DNA from: Sorangium sp051521495 | GTDB lineage: Bacteria > Myxococcota_A > Polyangia > Polyangiales > Polyangiaceae | NCBI RefSeq assembly: GCF_051521495.1 | Contig: NZ_CP150355.1 | Span: forward strand, 930,001 to 994,000 | Reading direction: 5' to 3' | DNA: 64,000 nucleotides | Shown here: positions 26,201 through 34,631 of the stretch, piece by piece | Numbering within the stretch: position 1 is the stretch's first letter | Layout of the letters: the number at the start of each line of letters is the position of its first letter | Translations under genes and position numbers: made by a program | The notes under the pieces: model-generated | Database searches by the model: none | What the model was told of the DNA's origin: nothing | What the model saw: the letters and a program-made list of their open reading frames with translations, nothing else

Positions 26201-29152
26201 GAGGGCGCCGCCGACCCGCTGGAGCGGGCCCACGACCTCGTCCGCGAGGCGCTCCTCGTCGCCGAGGCCGACCCCGCGGCCGCCGCGTCGCTCCTCGAGA
26301 CGGCGCACCGCTCGCGCCCTCAGGACATCGGCCTGCGCGAGCTCTTCGAGCGGCTCGCGCCGGAGCCGCCCGCCGACCGCGCCGCCTGGCGCGCCGAGCG
26401 CGCCGCGGAGCTCCTGCGCGCCCTCGACGCGAGCGGCGAGGGCGGCGCTGGCCGCTCGGATGACGACCGCGCGGCCACGGGCATCGAGGCCGCTCGCCTC
26501 GCGCTCGAGGCCGCCCTCGACCACGAGCGCGCCGGCGATCTCGCGCAGGCCGCCGCGTGCGCCCGCCAGGCGATCGCCGCGGGGGACACGGCGCTCGCGC
26601 CGATCGCGCTCTACCGCGCGGCCGTCGCCGGCCACGGCACCGGCGAGCTCGTCGACGCCCTGATCCCGCGCGCCCGCGAGGCGGCGGACGCCGCGGAGCG
26701 CCTCGACATCTACGAGCGCCTCGCGGAGCTCGACGAGCACGGGCGCAAGGACGCCGGCAGCGCGCTGCTCTGGCGCCGCTCCATCCTGGAGGAGACGCCG
26801 CACCACCTGCCGACGCTCCGCCGGGTCGCTTCCTACCTCATCGGCGAGGGGCGCGACGAGGAGCTCGAGCCGATCGCCCTCGAGATCGCGCGCGTTCTCG
26901 ACGGCCCGGAGGCGATCGCCCACGCGCTCTTGTCGGCGCGGCTGCGCCTGCGCGTGCTCCCCTGGGAGGAGGCGCTCGAGCCGGTCCAGATCGCCTACAG
27001 GAACGAGCCCCGGGGCATCTGGGCGCTGCGCCAGATGGCCGCCCACGCCCGCGTGAAGGCGGATCACGCCCTCGCGATCGAGGCGGATCGCCAGCTCATC
27101 GAGCGCACCGATCGCCCGTCCGAGGCCGCGGCCCTCTCGGTGCGCGCCGCCAGGGACGCCCTCCACGCCGGCTCGATCGAGGACGCCGTCGCCTTCTTCC
27201 GGCACGCCATCACGCTCGTCCCGCACTACCTCGTCGCGCACCTCGACCTCGCCGACGCGCTCGAGCGTGGCGGCGACCCGGCCGCCGCCGCCGCCGCGCT
27301 CGAGTCCGCCGCGGGCGCCAGCGTCGGCCCCGAGGGGCGCGCGCACTCGCTCTACGCCGCGGCCGTGCTCTGGCAGGACAAGGTCCAGAACGTCGCGCGG
27401 GCGCGCGACGTCCTCGAGGCCGTCGCCACGGTCGACCCCTCGTACGCCGACGTCTTCTCGCGGCTCAGGGCGATCTACATCGCCGAGGGGGCGCGCGCCG
27501 AGCTCGCCGCGCTCCTCGAGCGCCGCCTCGAGGCGGTGACGGATCCGGCGGAGCGGGTCGAGATGGAGGTCCTCCGCGGCCGGGCGCTCGCCGACGTCGG
27601 CGACGCGGCGGCCGCGAAGCGGGCGCTCGCCGCCGCGCTCGACGCGAACCCCGATCACGTCGAGGCGCTGTCCGCGTTCGCCGACGTCTGCGCCGGCGAG
27701 GGCGACTGGGCCGGCGCCGAGCAGGCGTGGATCCGCCTCGCGCGCCTCGTGCCCGAGCCCGCGAAGCAGGTCGCGATCTACCTCCGCCTCGGCGAGCTCT
27801 ACGACGAGCACCTCCCGAACGAGGAGCGCGCCGAGCTCGCCTACCAGGAGATCCTGAAGCGCGCGCCGGGCGACGTGAGCGCGCGCGAGCGCCTCGTGGC
27901 GCTCTACAAGCGCGCCGGCGATGGCGCCCGCGCGCTGGAGCAGCAGAACCTCCTCATCAACGCCGCGGAGGCGCCCGAGCAGAAGTGCCGCAGGACGGCG
28001 GAGCTCGCCGAGATCTACGAGGCGATGGGGGACACGAAGAAGGCCGAGGCCACGCTGCTCACGGCCCGCAAGACGTGGCCGAAGGACGACTTCGCCCTCG
28101 GCGCGCTGGCCCGCTACTACCAGCGCACCGAGCAGGCCTCCGCGGCGACCACCCTGCTCGATCGCGCCCTCGCCGACGCGCGCCGCGCGCTCAACACCGG
28201 CCGCTTCGAGCCCTACCTCTTCTCGACGGTGGCGACGGTCGCGGAGCTGCGCGGCCGCGCCAGCGCCGCGCAGATCGCGCGCGCGACGGTCGCCGCGCTC
28301 GACGGCCACGACGCCGCGATGGGCGGCGCGGGCAACGCCGCCGGCGCGGCCCGCCTCGACGCCCACCTCGCGCCGGAGCTCATGACCCCGGCGTTCCGGG
28401 AGCTCCTGCTCAAGTCGGGCCCGCTGCTCGACGCCGCGGTGCCGTTCGATCTCGACTCGATCCGCGCGACGCCGCTGCCGCCCCAGCACGCCGACATCAC
28501 CGACCTGGCCCGCGGCGTCGGCGCGGCGTACGGCCTCCCCGGCCTGCAGGTCTTCATGACGGGCGCGCTCGGCGCCGTCTGCGTGCCGGCGTCCACGAGC
28601 CCGCCCAAGATCGTCCTCGGCCAGGCCCTCGTCACCTCGCCGCGCGAGGACGTCCGGCTCGCGCTCATCCACCGCGCCGTCAAGATCCTCCAGACCAACG
28701 CCTCGGCCTTCTCGCGGACGGCGCCGATCGATCTCTGGCCGCTGCTCGCGGCGTACCTGAGGGCGTTCGTCCCGACGTGGTCGCCGCAGGGCGCGGACGC
28801 CGCGCGGCTCCGCGAGTACCAGGGCCGCATCGAGCGGGTGGCGGCGGGGGGCTTGGATCCGAAGCTCAGCGTGCTCGCCGCCGACGTCATCGGCTCGATC
28901 GGCAACCGCGCCTCGACGCTGAACACCGCGATCAACGGCTGGGGGAACCGGGCCGCGTTCCTCGCGGTGGGCGACATCAACGTCGTCCTCACGGGCATCG
29001 CCTGGTCCGGCGGCAACACGAACGCGCCGCCGGCCTCGGGCAAGGACCGCGTCACCTGGATCGGGCGGAACGCGGAGGCGCGCGACCTCATCGTCTTCGC
29101 CGTGAGCGACGGCCTGACCGAGGCGCGGGAGCAGCTCGGGTTCAGCGAGTGA
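23213..29152 (+). CDS. Giant TPR protein 2, coupled paralogue
   Basis: This 1979-aa protein starts at a GTG within GTGA, overlapping the preceding stop. Residues 1-415 are acidic and then Pro/Ser-rich and disordered, with a Ser-Pro/Arg-Pro tract around 24180-24400. From about 420 on are TPR-type repeats, for example ALLPVAELYVMAGEDATARA, ERAELAYQEILKRAPGDVSA and QKCRRTAELAEIYEAMGDTK. The C-terminal about 250 residues align with the partner: VFMTGALG, SPPKIVLGQALV, GDINVVLTGI and DLIVFAVSDGLTEAREQLG. No catalytic motif is evident. The low-complexity N-terminal arm distinguishes it from the partner and may be a docking tail. Confidence 0.85.
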   Translation: MSKNPQSKSSSGGGDDGTPSQEKITVPPPAMYGAAVSEGDVEEATLLAKIPEELIQSIRGAEEGERSGEGGLKQLFSREPVPVPARPAQSAGESDALLDMLFEDQRAEDADDGVVTSAPALHGTRRPAAPIPPPRPPSLPRPAAPPRTGGPGEVKAPLGAALTPGDRTPKIPPPAPSARFTAPRPQPPAAPPPLPPPGRDVHEEDTAESGDRATPIPDGGDSPFEFAPPSAASSGRLAEAPDIDDEETNALDEPGPTTRPYAGESSVSSSRWDQAAVDSDPGELVDESSLLDGRTDEEIEDDLAQTRVATRRPESGVAFAPPRPSSPHAPSSSPPRPSSSRAPSPSPSRPLAPSHVRPSVSRAPSSSPPRPSSSAHVPSAPPVGPSSSSSSPSRAPESLPPLPSIPPPASVFDGEQDASAILVQSQQRDVWAARAAWLRAEAELIEDPAARARALLPVAELYVMAGEDATARAIAAEARDLSPSLIFAHRQLRGLLMREGDLPAALEALESETRVLGTPAARCHNLVLGAELSRISLADPEGAHKRLELAARTHPADPRAHVQRFCEALAAPDTDAAASTAIGKFRLPDAPELAPLAAASAQVAAHRGAPRLARGRAAPATPYEALLRARALLRAGDLAEGLASLEPLRGTSLAPAVAWLTAALSAARKETRPAALGALRSVASGSHGGQARRALAAQAIELGDAAAVRDATLDDGDDGGAFSPADRVVLSALAGGSAGEIEPWLDALADDPEFAPLCAAASAALSDASSASNGAADGAPASRGVRPLGGPSARAAAALGRALSREAVPAEGGVDASDAFSRAVVTYGDTAPESPLFRALALELDLDGDRGARVARAVASLREVASERDSALAAAVLAEIAGDQRAAMSDLDRARAADPQHEGAARARAAQESGVGAARILAEHALTLDEGPRAAVLVTEAAIRLLDGGDNEEGERLLSRAAQIDPKLPVALHLGERSARARVDRDGLLEWLRTRREGAADPLERAHDLVREALLVAEADPAAAASLLETAHRSRPQDIGLRELFERLAPEPPADRAAWRAERAAELLRALDASGEGGAGRSDDDRAATGIEAARLALEAALDHERAGDLAQAAACARQAIAAGDTALAPIALYRAAVAGHGTGELVDALIPRAREAADAAERLDIYERLAELDEHGRKDAGSALLWRRSILEETPHHLPTLRRVASYLIGEGRDEELEPIALEIARVLDGPEAIAHALLSARLRLRVLPWEEALEPVQIAYRNEPRGIWALRQMAAHARVKADHALAIEADRQLIERTDRPSEAAALSVRAARDALHAGSIEDAVAFFRHAITLVPHYLVAHLDLADALERGGDPAAAAAALESAAGASVGPEGRAHSLYAAAVLWQDKVQNVARARDVLEAVATVDPSYADVFSRLRAIYIAEGARAELAALLERRLEAVTDPAERVEMEVLRGRALADVGDAAAAKRALAAALDANPDHVEALSAFADVCAGEGDWAGAEQAWIRLARLVPEPAKQVAIYLRLGELYDEHLPNEERAELAYQEILKRAPGDVSARERLVALYKRAGDGARALEQQNLLINAAEAPEQKCRRTAELAEIYEAMGDTKKAEATLLTARKTWPKDDFALGALARYYQRTEQASAATTLLDRALADARRALNTGRFEPYLFSTVATVAELRGRASAAQIARATVAALDGHDAAMGGAGNAAGAARLDAHLAPELMTPAFRELLLKSGPLLDAAVPFDLDSIRATPLPPQHADITDLARGVGAAYGLPGLQVFMTGALGAVCVPASTSPPKIVLGQALVTSPREDVRLALIHRAVKILQTNASAFSRTAPIDLWPLLAAYLRAFVPTWSPQGADAARLREYQGRIERVAAGGLDPKLSVLAADVIGSIGNRASTLNTAINGWGNRAAFLAVGDINVVLTGIAWSGGNTNAPPASGKDRVTWIGRNAEARDLIVFAVSDGLTEAREQLGFSE

Positions 29153-29405
29153 TGGCGGGCGGGCGCTCGTCGCCCGCGCCGCCCGCGCCTCATGGCGTCG
29201 TCCCCACTCACGCCACCATCGAGCTCGCATCGCGCTCGCATCGCGCCCCCCATCACACCATTGCACCCTGGCGCTATGTTGAGCGCGCGTCGTGGCGAGC
29301 ACTTCGCCGTCGCGGAGGCTTGCTCGGCCGCGTATGCTCCGCTGCCTGTCAGCGAGCGCTCGGCCTCTCCCTTCCGGCATCGGCTGCAACGTCCCTCAAC
29401 GATCC

Positions 29406-29822
29406 ATGACGACGACCCTCAAGGCCAAGCCCCGCGTCTCTTACGACTGCTCCAAGTGCCCGGCCTACTGCTGCTCGATCTACGAGCGGGTCGAGGTGAC
29501 GCCGCGCGATCTGCGCCGGCTCGCCCGCCATTTCGGCCTCACGCTCGAGGCCGCCGAGGCGCGCTTCACGAAGCGCTACAACGACGAGCGCATCCTCCGG
29601 CGGCAGTCGGATCCGGTGCTCGGCCGGGTCTGCCGCTTCCTCGATCTCACGACCCGAGGCTGCACCATCTACGAGGCCCGGCCCGAGGTCTGCCGCGATT
29701 ACCCGGGCAGGCCGCGATGCGGCTACTACGACGTGCTCCAGTTCGAGCGGGAGACGCAGGACGATCCCGACGTGATGCCGCTCGTGCAGATCACGTTCCG
29801 CTCGAGGACGCCGGCCGGGTAG
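29406..29822 (+). CDS. YkgJ-family cysteine-cluster protein (zinc/iron-chelating)
   Basis: This 138-aa protein has an N-terminal cluster C-x2-C-x3-CC (DCSKCPAYCCSIYERVEV) and later cysteines in GRVCRFLDL, RGCTIYEARPEVCRDYPGRP and RCGYYDV. The spacing is typical of the CxxCxxCC (YkgJ/UPF0153) family thought to chelate Zn or Fe. It is cytoplasmic and of unknown reaction. The ATG at 29406 is the first start giving the family N-terminus. Upstream codons in the same frame are non-family. It is convergent with the desaturase-like gene, with 43 nt between. Confidence 0.85.
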   Translation: MTTTLKAKPRVSYDCSKCPAYCCSIYERVEVTPRDLRRLARHFGLTLEAAEARFTKRYNDERILRRQSDPVLGRVCRFLDLTTRGCTIYEARPEVCRDYPGRPRCGYYDVLQFERETQDDPDVMPLVQITFRSRTPAG

Positions 29823-29865
29823 CCCCAAGGGCGGGCGCAGGTTCGTGCGCTCCAGGGCGCGGCGC

Positions 29866-31524
29866 TCACGTCCACTCGCGGAGCTCGTCCGCCGTGTCCG
29901 CCTGCGGCGCGCCGCTCGCCTTCCTTCGCTCGTGCAGCCACTCCTCCGGCCGATCGGCGGGGTAGATCCGCAGCGAGCCGTCGGCCGGCCCGAGCAGATC
30001 CTCCGTGCGCGCCGCGCCCGTGATCCGCTGCGCGGCCATGAGGCCCGACATCGCGGCGCCCGCCACCCCGTGGCTCAGCGTGCTCGCGCCGCACAGGTGC
30101 AGCCCCGGGATCCTCGTCCCGATGGAGAACGACAGCGGGCCGAGCTGCCAGGTCGTCTTGGCGGTGCCGTAGGCGGCGCCCCGGTAGGTAGCGCAGTAGA
30201 AGTCGTTGGTCAGCGGCGTCGCCACCGAGCGGAACACGAGCGCGCGCGAGAGGCCCGGGATGACGTTCTCCGCCGCCGCGATCATCTGGTCTCCGATCGA
30301 CTCCTTCAGCGCCTCGTAGTCCGCCCCCCGCTCGCCCGTGCGGGTCTTCTCCCAGCGCGTGAACGGGCCGTGGGGCACGAACGTGAACATCTCGATCGTG
30401 TGGTGGCCCCCCCGCGTCTGGTGGCCGGGGTCCTTCAGCGTCGTGATGGTCAGGAACAGCCCGTCCACCGCCCCGCTCGGCAGCTGGTGCTCCATGCGAT
30501 CGTAGAGCCGCCCCACGTCGCTCCTGCGGTACCACCAGTAGTTGCCCGAGTCGTAGCCCATCGACCGGAGGTCCATGTCCACCGCGCAGAACACGCTCAG
30601 CAGGCTGACGGAGTACTCCATCCGCTGGACCTTGCGGCGCTCGCGGACGGTCAGCTCGGGCGGCAGCAGCTCGCCGTAGGTGATCGCCGGGTCTGCGTTC
30701 GAGACGACGCTCCCCGCGCGCAGGACCTCTCCCCCCTCCAGCTCGACGCCCGCCGCTCTCCCCTGCTCGACGATGATGCGCCGCACCCGCGCGCGCGTCC
30801 GCACCTCCCCGCCGAGCCGGCGCAGGGCCTTGATCATCGCGAGCGGGATGCGCTTGGCGCCGCCGCGCGGGTACCACCCGCCGTCGAGGTAGTGGCAGAC
30901 GATGCCCGCGTGGACCGGCAGCGCCACGCGCGACGGCGAAAGGCCGTGATCGCCCCCCTGCGCCGACAGGAACGCGCGCAGGAGCGGATCGCGGATCGTC
31001 GCGTCCAGCAGATCCTCCTGGGTGCGCAGGCCCCAGCGCACGAGGCTCGGCGCCTTGAACGGCGCGAGCAGCACCCTCGGGAACTCGAGCATCGTCTCGA
31101 GGCGCCCGAGCTCGTCGTTGAGCCCGCACAGCACGCGGAAGTACCGCGCTATCCCCTCGGCCTCGTGCGGGAACCGCGCCGTGAGCCGGGCGATGAACCG
31201 CTCGCGGCCCTTGGGCACGTCGAGCCGCTCGCCGCCGATGATCAGGTGATCGAGCCCGTCCGGGTTGAGCTCGCAGAACTCGAGATCCCCCGACAGCCCG
31301 AGCCCCTCGAAGAGCCGCCGCACGGCGCCCCCCGGGCCGAGCCCGCCGATGTAATGCACGCCCGGGCTGAACAGATAGCCATTCAGCGAGAAGCTGTGGG
31401 TCCACCCGCCGGGGAGGTAGTGCTGCTCGACGACCACCACCTTCTGTCCCGCGCGCGCCAGCGCGAGCGCCGCGGTGAGCCCGCCGGCGCCCGATCCGAT
31501 CACGACGGTATCCGCGTGCTTCAT
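29866..31524 (-). CDS. Phytoene desaturase / carotenoid isomerase-like FAD oxidoreductase
   Basis: This 552-aa flavoprotein has an N-terminal dinucleotide-binding fold (VVIGSGAGGLTAALALARAG, residues 7-26) and the family motif EQHYLPGGWTHSFSLNGYLF. A C-terminal FAD-binding segment, LHLCGASTLSHGVAGAAMSG, follows. This pattern fits the CrtI/CrtISO/retinol saturase superfamily. Neighbouring genes are not carotenogenic, so the substrate (carotenoid, retinoid or other polyene) is open. The 552 aa length is normal for the family. It is monocistronic by spacing, about 114 nt from the upstream lipoprotein gene. Confidence 0.87.
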   Translation of the reverse strand: MKHADTVVIGSGAGGLTAALALARAGQKVVVVEQHYLPGGWTHSFSLNGYLFSPGVHYIGGLGPGGAVRRLFEGLGLSGDLEFCELNPDGLDHLIIGGERLDVPKGRERFIARLTARFPHEAEGIARYFRVLCGLNDELGRLETMLEFPRVLLAPFKAPSLVRWGLRTQEDLLDATIRDPLLRAFLSAQGGDHGLSPSRVALPVHAGIVCHYLDGGWYPRGGAKRIPLAMIKALRRLGGEVRTRARVRRIIVEQGRAAGVELEGGEVLRAGSVVSNADPAITYGELLPPELTVRERRKVQRMEYSVSLLSVFCAVDMDLRSMGYDSGNYWWYRRSDVGRLYDRMEHQLPSGAVDGLFLTITTLKDPGHQTRGGHHTIEMFTFVPHGPFTRWEKTRTGERGADYEALKESIGDQMIAAAENVIPGLSRALVFRSVATPLTNDFYCATYRGAAYGTAKTTWQLGPLSFSIGTRIPGLHLCGASTLSHGVAGAAMSGLMAAQRITGAARTEDLLGPADGSLRIYPADRPEEWLHERRKASGAPQADTADELREWT

Positions 31525-31638
31525 GCCTCCACCCCCCGGACTTACGATGCTCCAGAGGCGTGGTCGGGTGCGCTCGCGCTCGCGCCCTCGGTTCGCGCGC
31601 TGCCTTGCCCGCCTGATCGCCTTACTTGTGATTCCCTG

Positions 31639-32082
31639 TTACCTGCCGCCGTCGGGCGGCGCTCCGGCGTCGGGCGGCGCCCTGTCGGCCTTCTCCATCT
31701 TCGTGAGCGCCAGCGGGCACACGACCGGCACGGCGCGCGCGGGGGTCTGTGCCGACTCGCGGAAGCACGTCTTGCCCGTCAGGCGGAGGCGCTCGCCCAC
31801 CTCGAGGTCCGGCGGGCACACGACCGCCTGGGACGCGGAGACGAGATCCCCATCGATCCAGAAGATCTCGCAGCCGTCGTCCGTCCGGCGGAGGTGGTAG
31901 TGCCGCGTCGGCCGCCGCGGCGCCGGCGCGCCCTCCGGGAGCGCGGCGCCGCCGTCGCTCGCCACCGCCCCCGCGCCCTCCCTCGCGGCGTCCCCCTGGC
32001 ACGCGGTCCCCGTGAACAGCACCCCGGACAGCAGCGCCGGCAGGAGCCCGGTCAGCGTTCGCTGCGACATCGGTGGCGGCAT
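31639..32082 (-). CDS. Small exported protein, probable lipoprotein
   Basis: This 147-aa protein has a signal-type N-terminus, LLPALLSGVLFTGTAC. The Cys sits in GTAC, an imperfect lipobox with Gly at -3. The mature part has four Cys (DGCEIFW, VVCPPDLEVG, TGKTCFRES and PVVCPLALTK), which could form two disulfides, and Pro/Asp-rich ends. The start at 32082 is chosen because GGGAGGCGCCCAG precedes it at good spacing. An alternative ATG lies 12 nt downstream. It lies 26 nt downstream of mlaE on the same strand, so it is probably in that operon. The function is unknown. Confidence 0.7.
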   Translation of the reverse strand: MPPPMSQRTLTGLLPALLSGVLFTGTACQGDAAREGAGAVASDGGAALPEGAPAPRRPTRHYHLRRTDDGCEIFWIDGDLVSASQAVVCPPDLEVGERLRLTGKTCFRESAQTPARAVPVVCPLALTKMEKADRAPPDAGAPPDGGR

Positions 32083-32108
32083 CTGGGCGCCTCCCGGACC
32101 GGCCGTGC

Positions 32109-33059
32109 TCACCGGTTCGGGAAGAGCAGGATAGACATCTTGGTCAGGAAGAAGTCGGCGATCAGGATCGCGATCGACGTCACCACCACGGTGCGCGTTG
32201 TCGCGTGGCCGACGCCCTCCGTTCCGCCCCGCGTGATCAGCCCGAAGTGGCACCCGACGAGCGCGATGATCGCCCCGAAGAAGGGCGTCTTGTACATCCC
32301 GCTGAAGTAATCCATGAACGTGACGGAGCCGAGCGCCGTCCTCAGGAAGAAGCCGGCGGGGATGCCGAACTCGGTCGCGCAGACCAGCATCGCCCCGCCG
32401 AAGCCCAGCACGAGCGCGAACGCGCCGAGCACGGGCATCACCACGACGCTCGCGAGCAGCCGGGGCAGGACGAGCTTCTTCACCGGGTTGGCGCCGAGGG
32501 CGCGGATCGCGTCGATCTGCTCGGTGACGGCCATCGACCCGACCTCGGCCGCGATGCCGGCGCCGATGCGGCCGCCGACGATGACCGCCGTCAGCGTCGG
32601 CGCCAGCTCGCGCGAGAAGGACAGACCGATGATGCGGCCCGTGTACTCCATGCCGCCGAACTTCTGCAGGCCGATGGCGAACTGCACCGCCATGACCATC
32701 CCGACGAACAGCGCCGTCACGGACGCGATCGCGGCCGAGCGCACGCCGAGCGCCTCCATCTGATAGAGGGTCGAGCGGATCTCGAGCGGCCGCTCGAATA
32801 TCGCCTTGAGCGCCCCCCAGGTCATCCGCCCGAACTGCCCGAGGTGCTCGACGAACGCGACCGCGGTCTCGTTGAGCCTGGCGAGCAGCGGGGGCAGCGC
32901 CGGAGGGGGCATGCTGTTCGGCTGCAGGCTCTGCGGCGGCACGCTGGTCGGCTGCTGGCTGCTCTGCGGCGGCACGCTGGTCGAGCCCCCGCTGGCCGCG
33001 GCCGGGCTGTTCTGTGCGGGCGGCGGCGCCGCCGGGAGCCGTGTGCGCTCAGTCGTCAT
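32109..33059 (-). CDS. mlaE: MlaE-type ABC transporter permease (lipid transport)
   Basis: This 316-aa inner-membrane permease of the Mla/MCE lipid transporter family has hallmark ELAPTLTAVIVGGRIGAGIA followed by EVGSMAVTEQIDAIRALGAN. It carries about five to six hydrophobic helices, including VVMPVLGAFALVLGFGGAML and TVVVTSIAILIADFFL. The first 50-60 residues are an unusual Pro/Ser/Gln-rich extension before the family start. The ATG overlaps the stop of the upstream lipoprotein gene (ATGA). No MlaF ATPase or MCE protein lies in the window, so its partners are encoded elsewhere. The likely role is phospholipid traffic between inner and outer membrane. Confidence 0.9.
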   Translation of the reverse strand: MTTERTRLPAAPPPAQNSPAAASGGSTSVPPQSSQQPTSVPPQSLQPNSMPPPALPPLLARLNETAVAFVEHLGQFGRMTWGALKAIFERPLEIRSTLYQMEALGVRSAAIASVTALFVGMVMAVQFAIGLQKFGGMEYTGRIIGLSFSRELAPTLTAVIVGGRIGAGIAAEVGSMAVTEQIDAIRALGANPVKKLVLPRLLASVVVMPVLGAFALVLGFGGAMLVCATEFGIPAGFFLRTALGSVTFMDYFSGMYKTPFFGAIIALVGCHFGLITRGGTEGVGHATTRTVVVTSIAILIADFFLTKMSILLFPNR

Positions 33060-33616
33060 CGGTCATCGGTGCGCAGGGTCGAGAAGCCGCGGACCATCCG
33101 TGTGAACGCCGGCTCGCTGGCGGCGTAGCGGGCGGGATCTGCGATGAGGAGCATGTCGTACACGCAGCCGTTCTTCTTGAGCACCCAGATGTCGAACACC
33201 TTCGGCACCCCGTCGAGCTTCGCCGACAGGACGGTGTGCATCGCCTCGCGGCCGTCGAACGGCACGACCTCCTGCTTCAGCACCTCGCGCTCGGTGAAGT
33301 GCAGGAAGAGGTGGTTGGTCAGCGAGACGAGCGGGATGTCCTCCTCGTTCCGGCAGCGCCCGTTCAGGGCGATCGTCGCCCCGTTCGCGTCGTCGCGGTA
33401 CGCCACCGCGGCGTCCGACACCCCGATCCGCTTCCACGTCGCCGGCGCAGGGGGCACGCGGAAGGCCACGTCCGCGCCGCGGTAGACCGTCCCGTCGAAC
33501 GACGGCCCTCCGCAGCCGGCGAGCGCGATCGCGACGGCGAGCAGCCTCGCTCGGGGATCCGCTGCCTCGGCCGTAGAACCCGCTGCGGTGGGGCGCCTTC
33601 GAAGGGGTCGTCGCAT
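33056..33616 (-). CDS. Lipoprotein coupled to MlaE
   Basis: This 186-aa protein has lipobox LAGC (Cys35) after hydrophobic LLAVAIAL. The Arg-rich 24 residues before it are long for a signal peptide, so the true start may be internal. The mature part contains FRVPPAPATWKRIGVSDAA, AYRDDANGATIALNGRCRN, SLTNHLFLHFTEREVLKQEV and WVLKKNGCVYDMLLIADP. This beta-rich pattern resembles the uncharacterised lipoproteins often encoded with Mla-type permeases in delta-proteobacteria. The stop overlaps the mlaE start by 4 nt, indicating coupled synthesis. It is inferred to be an envelope accessory factor in lipid transport. Confidence 0.75.
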   Translation of the reverse strand: MRRPLRRRPTAAGSTAEAADPRARLLAVAIALAGCGGPSFDGTVYRGADVAFRVPPAPATWKRIGVSDAAVAYRDDANGATIALNGRCRNEEDIPLVSLTNHLFLHFTEREVLKQEVVPFDGREAMHTVLSAKLDGVPKVFDIWVLKKNGCVYDMLLIADPARYAASEPAFTRMVRGFSTLRTDDR

Positions 33617-33750
33617 CGCTGCGGGCCGACGCTATCACGCTTTTGCATCCTGGGCGAACCACGAGCAGGCCGGCCGTTCCGGCGAGATCCTTCGGATCTC
33701 ACGGGCTTTTTCGGCGCGCCGCGCGCCGCGAACGGGGTGCCGCACCCGAG

Positions 33751-33777
33751 GTCGCTCCTGTCGCTCCTGTCGCTCCT
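33751..33777. repeat. 9-bp tandem repeat, three copies, after the rhomboid stop
   Basis: There are three exact copies of GTCGCTCCT. The array ends 8 nt from the stop codon of the leftward rhomboid gene, so its transcript would read (AGGAGCGAC)3 directly after the stop. Confidence 0.92.
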
Positions 33778-33785
33778 GGCCGCGC

Positions 33786-34568
33786 CTACCGGTCCCAGGG
33801 GTCTCGCCGCCGCGGCGCGTCCCACGGCACGGCCCGGCGGCCACCGGCGCGCCCGGGGGACGGGCGAAAGCGCTGCCAGCGCTCGTGCTCGCGCCGGGGG
33901 CGCCCCGCCATGAAGAAGCGAACGAGGAAGAGCCCGGCGACGAACCCCCCGAGGTGCGCGAAGAACGCGACCCCGCCGCCGCGCACGCCGATGGAGCCGA
34001 GCCCGTTCAGCAGGTTCACCACGAAGTACTCGAGGATGATCAGCCACGCCGGCAGCTGCAGGAACAGGCCGAAGATGAACCACAGGAGGAAGATCGGGTT
34101 CAGCACCGTGATCGGCGATCGCGGGTAGAGCGACACGTACGCCGCCAGCACGCCCGAGATCGCGCCCGAGGCCCCCACCATCGGGATCGTCGAGCCGGGA
34201 TCGATGAAGATCTGCGCGCCCGCGGCGGCGATCCCGGACAGCACATAGAACGCCGCGTAGCGGAGGCTGCCCAGCGCGTCCTCCACGTTGTCGCCGAAGA
34301 TCCAGAGGAACAGCATGTTCCCCCCGATGTGGGCCCACCCCGTCGGGTCGTGCATGAACATGCTGCTGAAGACCGTCCACCAGGAGTCGCCCGGCGCTTC
34401 CAGGAGCTGCGCAGGGACGAGGCCCAGCGCCGAGAGCAACCGGTCGGGCGGGAACCCGGCCGCGATCCTCGAGCGCATCCAGAAGAAACCGAGGAGGTTG
34501 AGCGCGATCAGCAGGTAGTTGACGACCGGCAGCTTGCGGGTGGGCAGTTGGTCACGGAGGGGCAGCAT
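33786..34568 (-). CDS. Rhomboid-family intramembrane serine protease
   Basis: This 260-aa protein has six to seven hydrophobic segments. The catalytic Ser is in MVGASGAISG (Ser134 of G-x-S-G) and the catalytic His in AHLGG (His205). HIGGNMLFLWIFGDNVED carries the conserved H-x2-G-N of transmembrane helix 2 (His80, Asn84). The full dyad predicts active cleavage of membrane proteins. The start at 34568 is supported by AAGGTG six nt upstream. A further ATG at 34604 is in frame. The C-terminal 40 residues are Arg/Pro-rich and cytosolic. It is divergent from cysS, with 63 nt between the starts. Confidence 0.9.
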   Translation of the reverse strand: MLPLRDQLPTRKLPVVNYLLIALNLLGFFWMRSRIAAGFPPDRLLSALGLVPAQLLEAPGDSWWTVFSSMFMHDPTGWAHIGGNMLFLWIFGDNVEDALGSLRYAAFYVLSGIAAAGAQIFIDPGSTIPMVGASGAISGVLAAYVSLYPRSPITVLNPIFLLWFIFGLFLQLPAWLIILEYFVVNLLNGLGSIGVRGGGVAFFAHLGGFVAGLFLVRFFMAGRPRREHERWQRFRPSPGRAGGRRAVPWDAPRRRDPWDR

Positions 34569-34631
34569 CGCGAACACCTTAAGCACGCGGGCCCGTGACA
34601 GCATCCGCCCGCCTTGATAGACCCCGGCCCG

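Noticed and set aside
23174..29389. 2071-codon minus-strand open frame opposite giant TPR protein 2
   Set aside because: It has the same antisense character, and a real gene on the plus strand covers it entirely.
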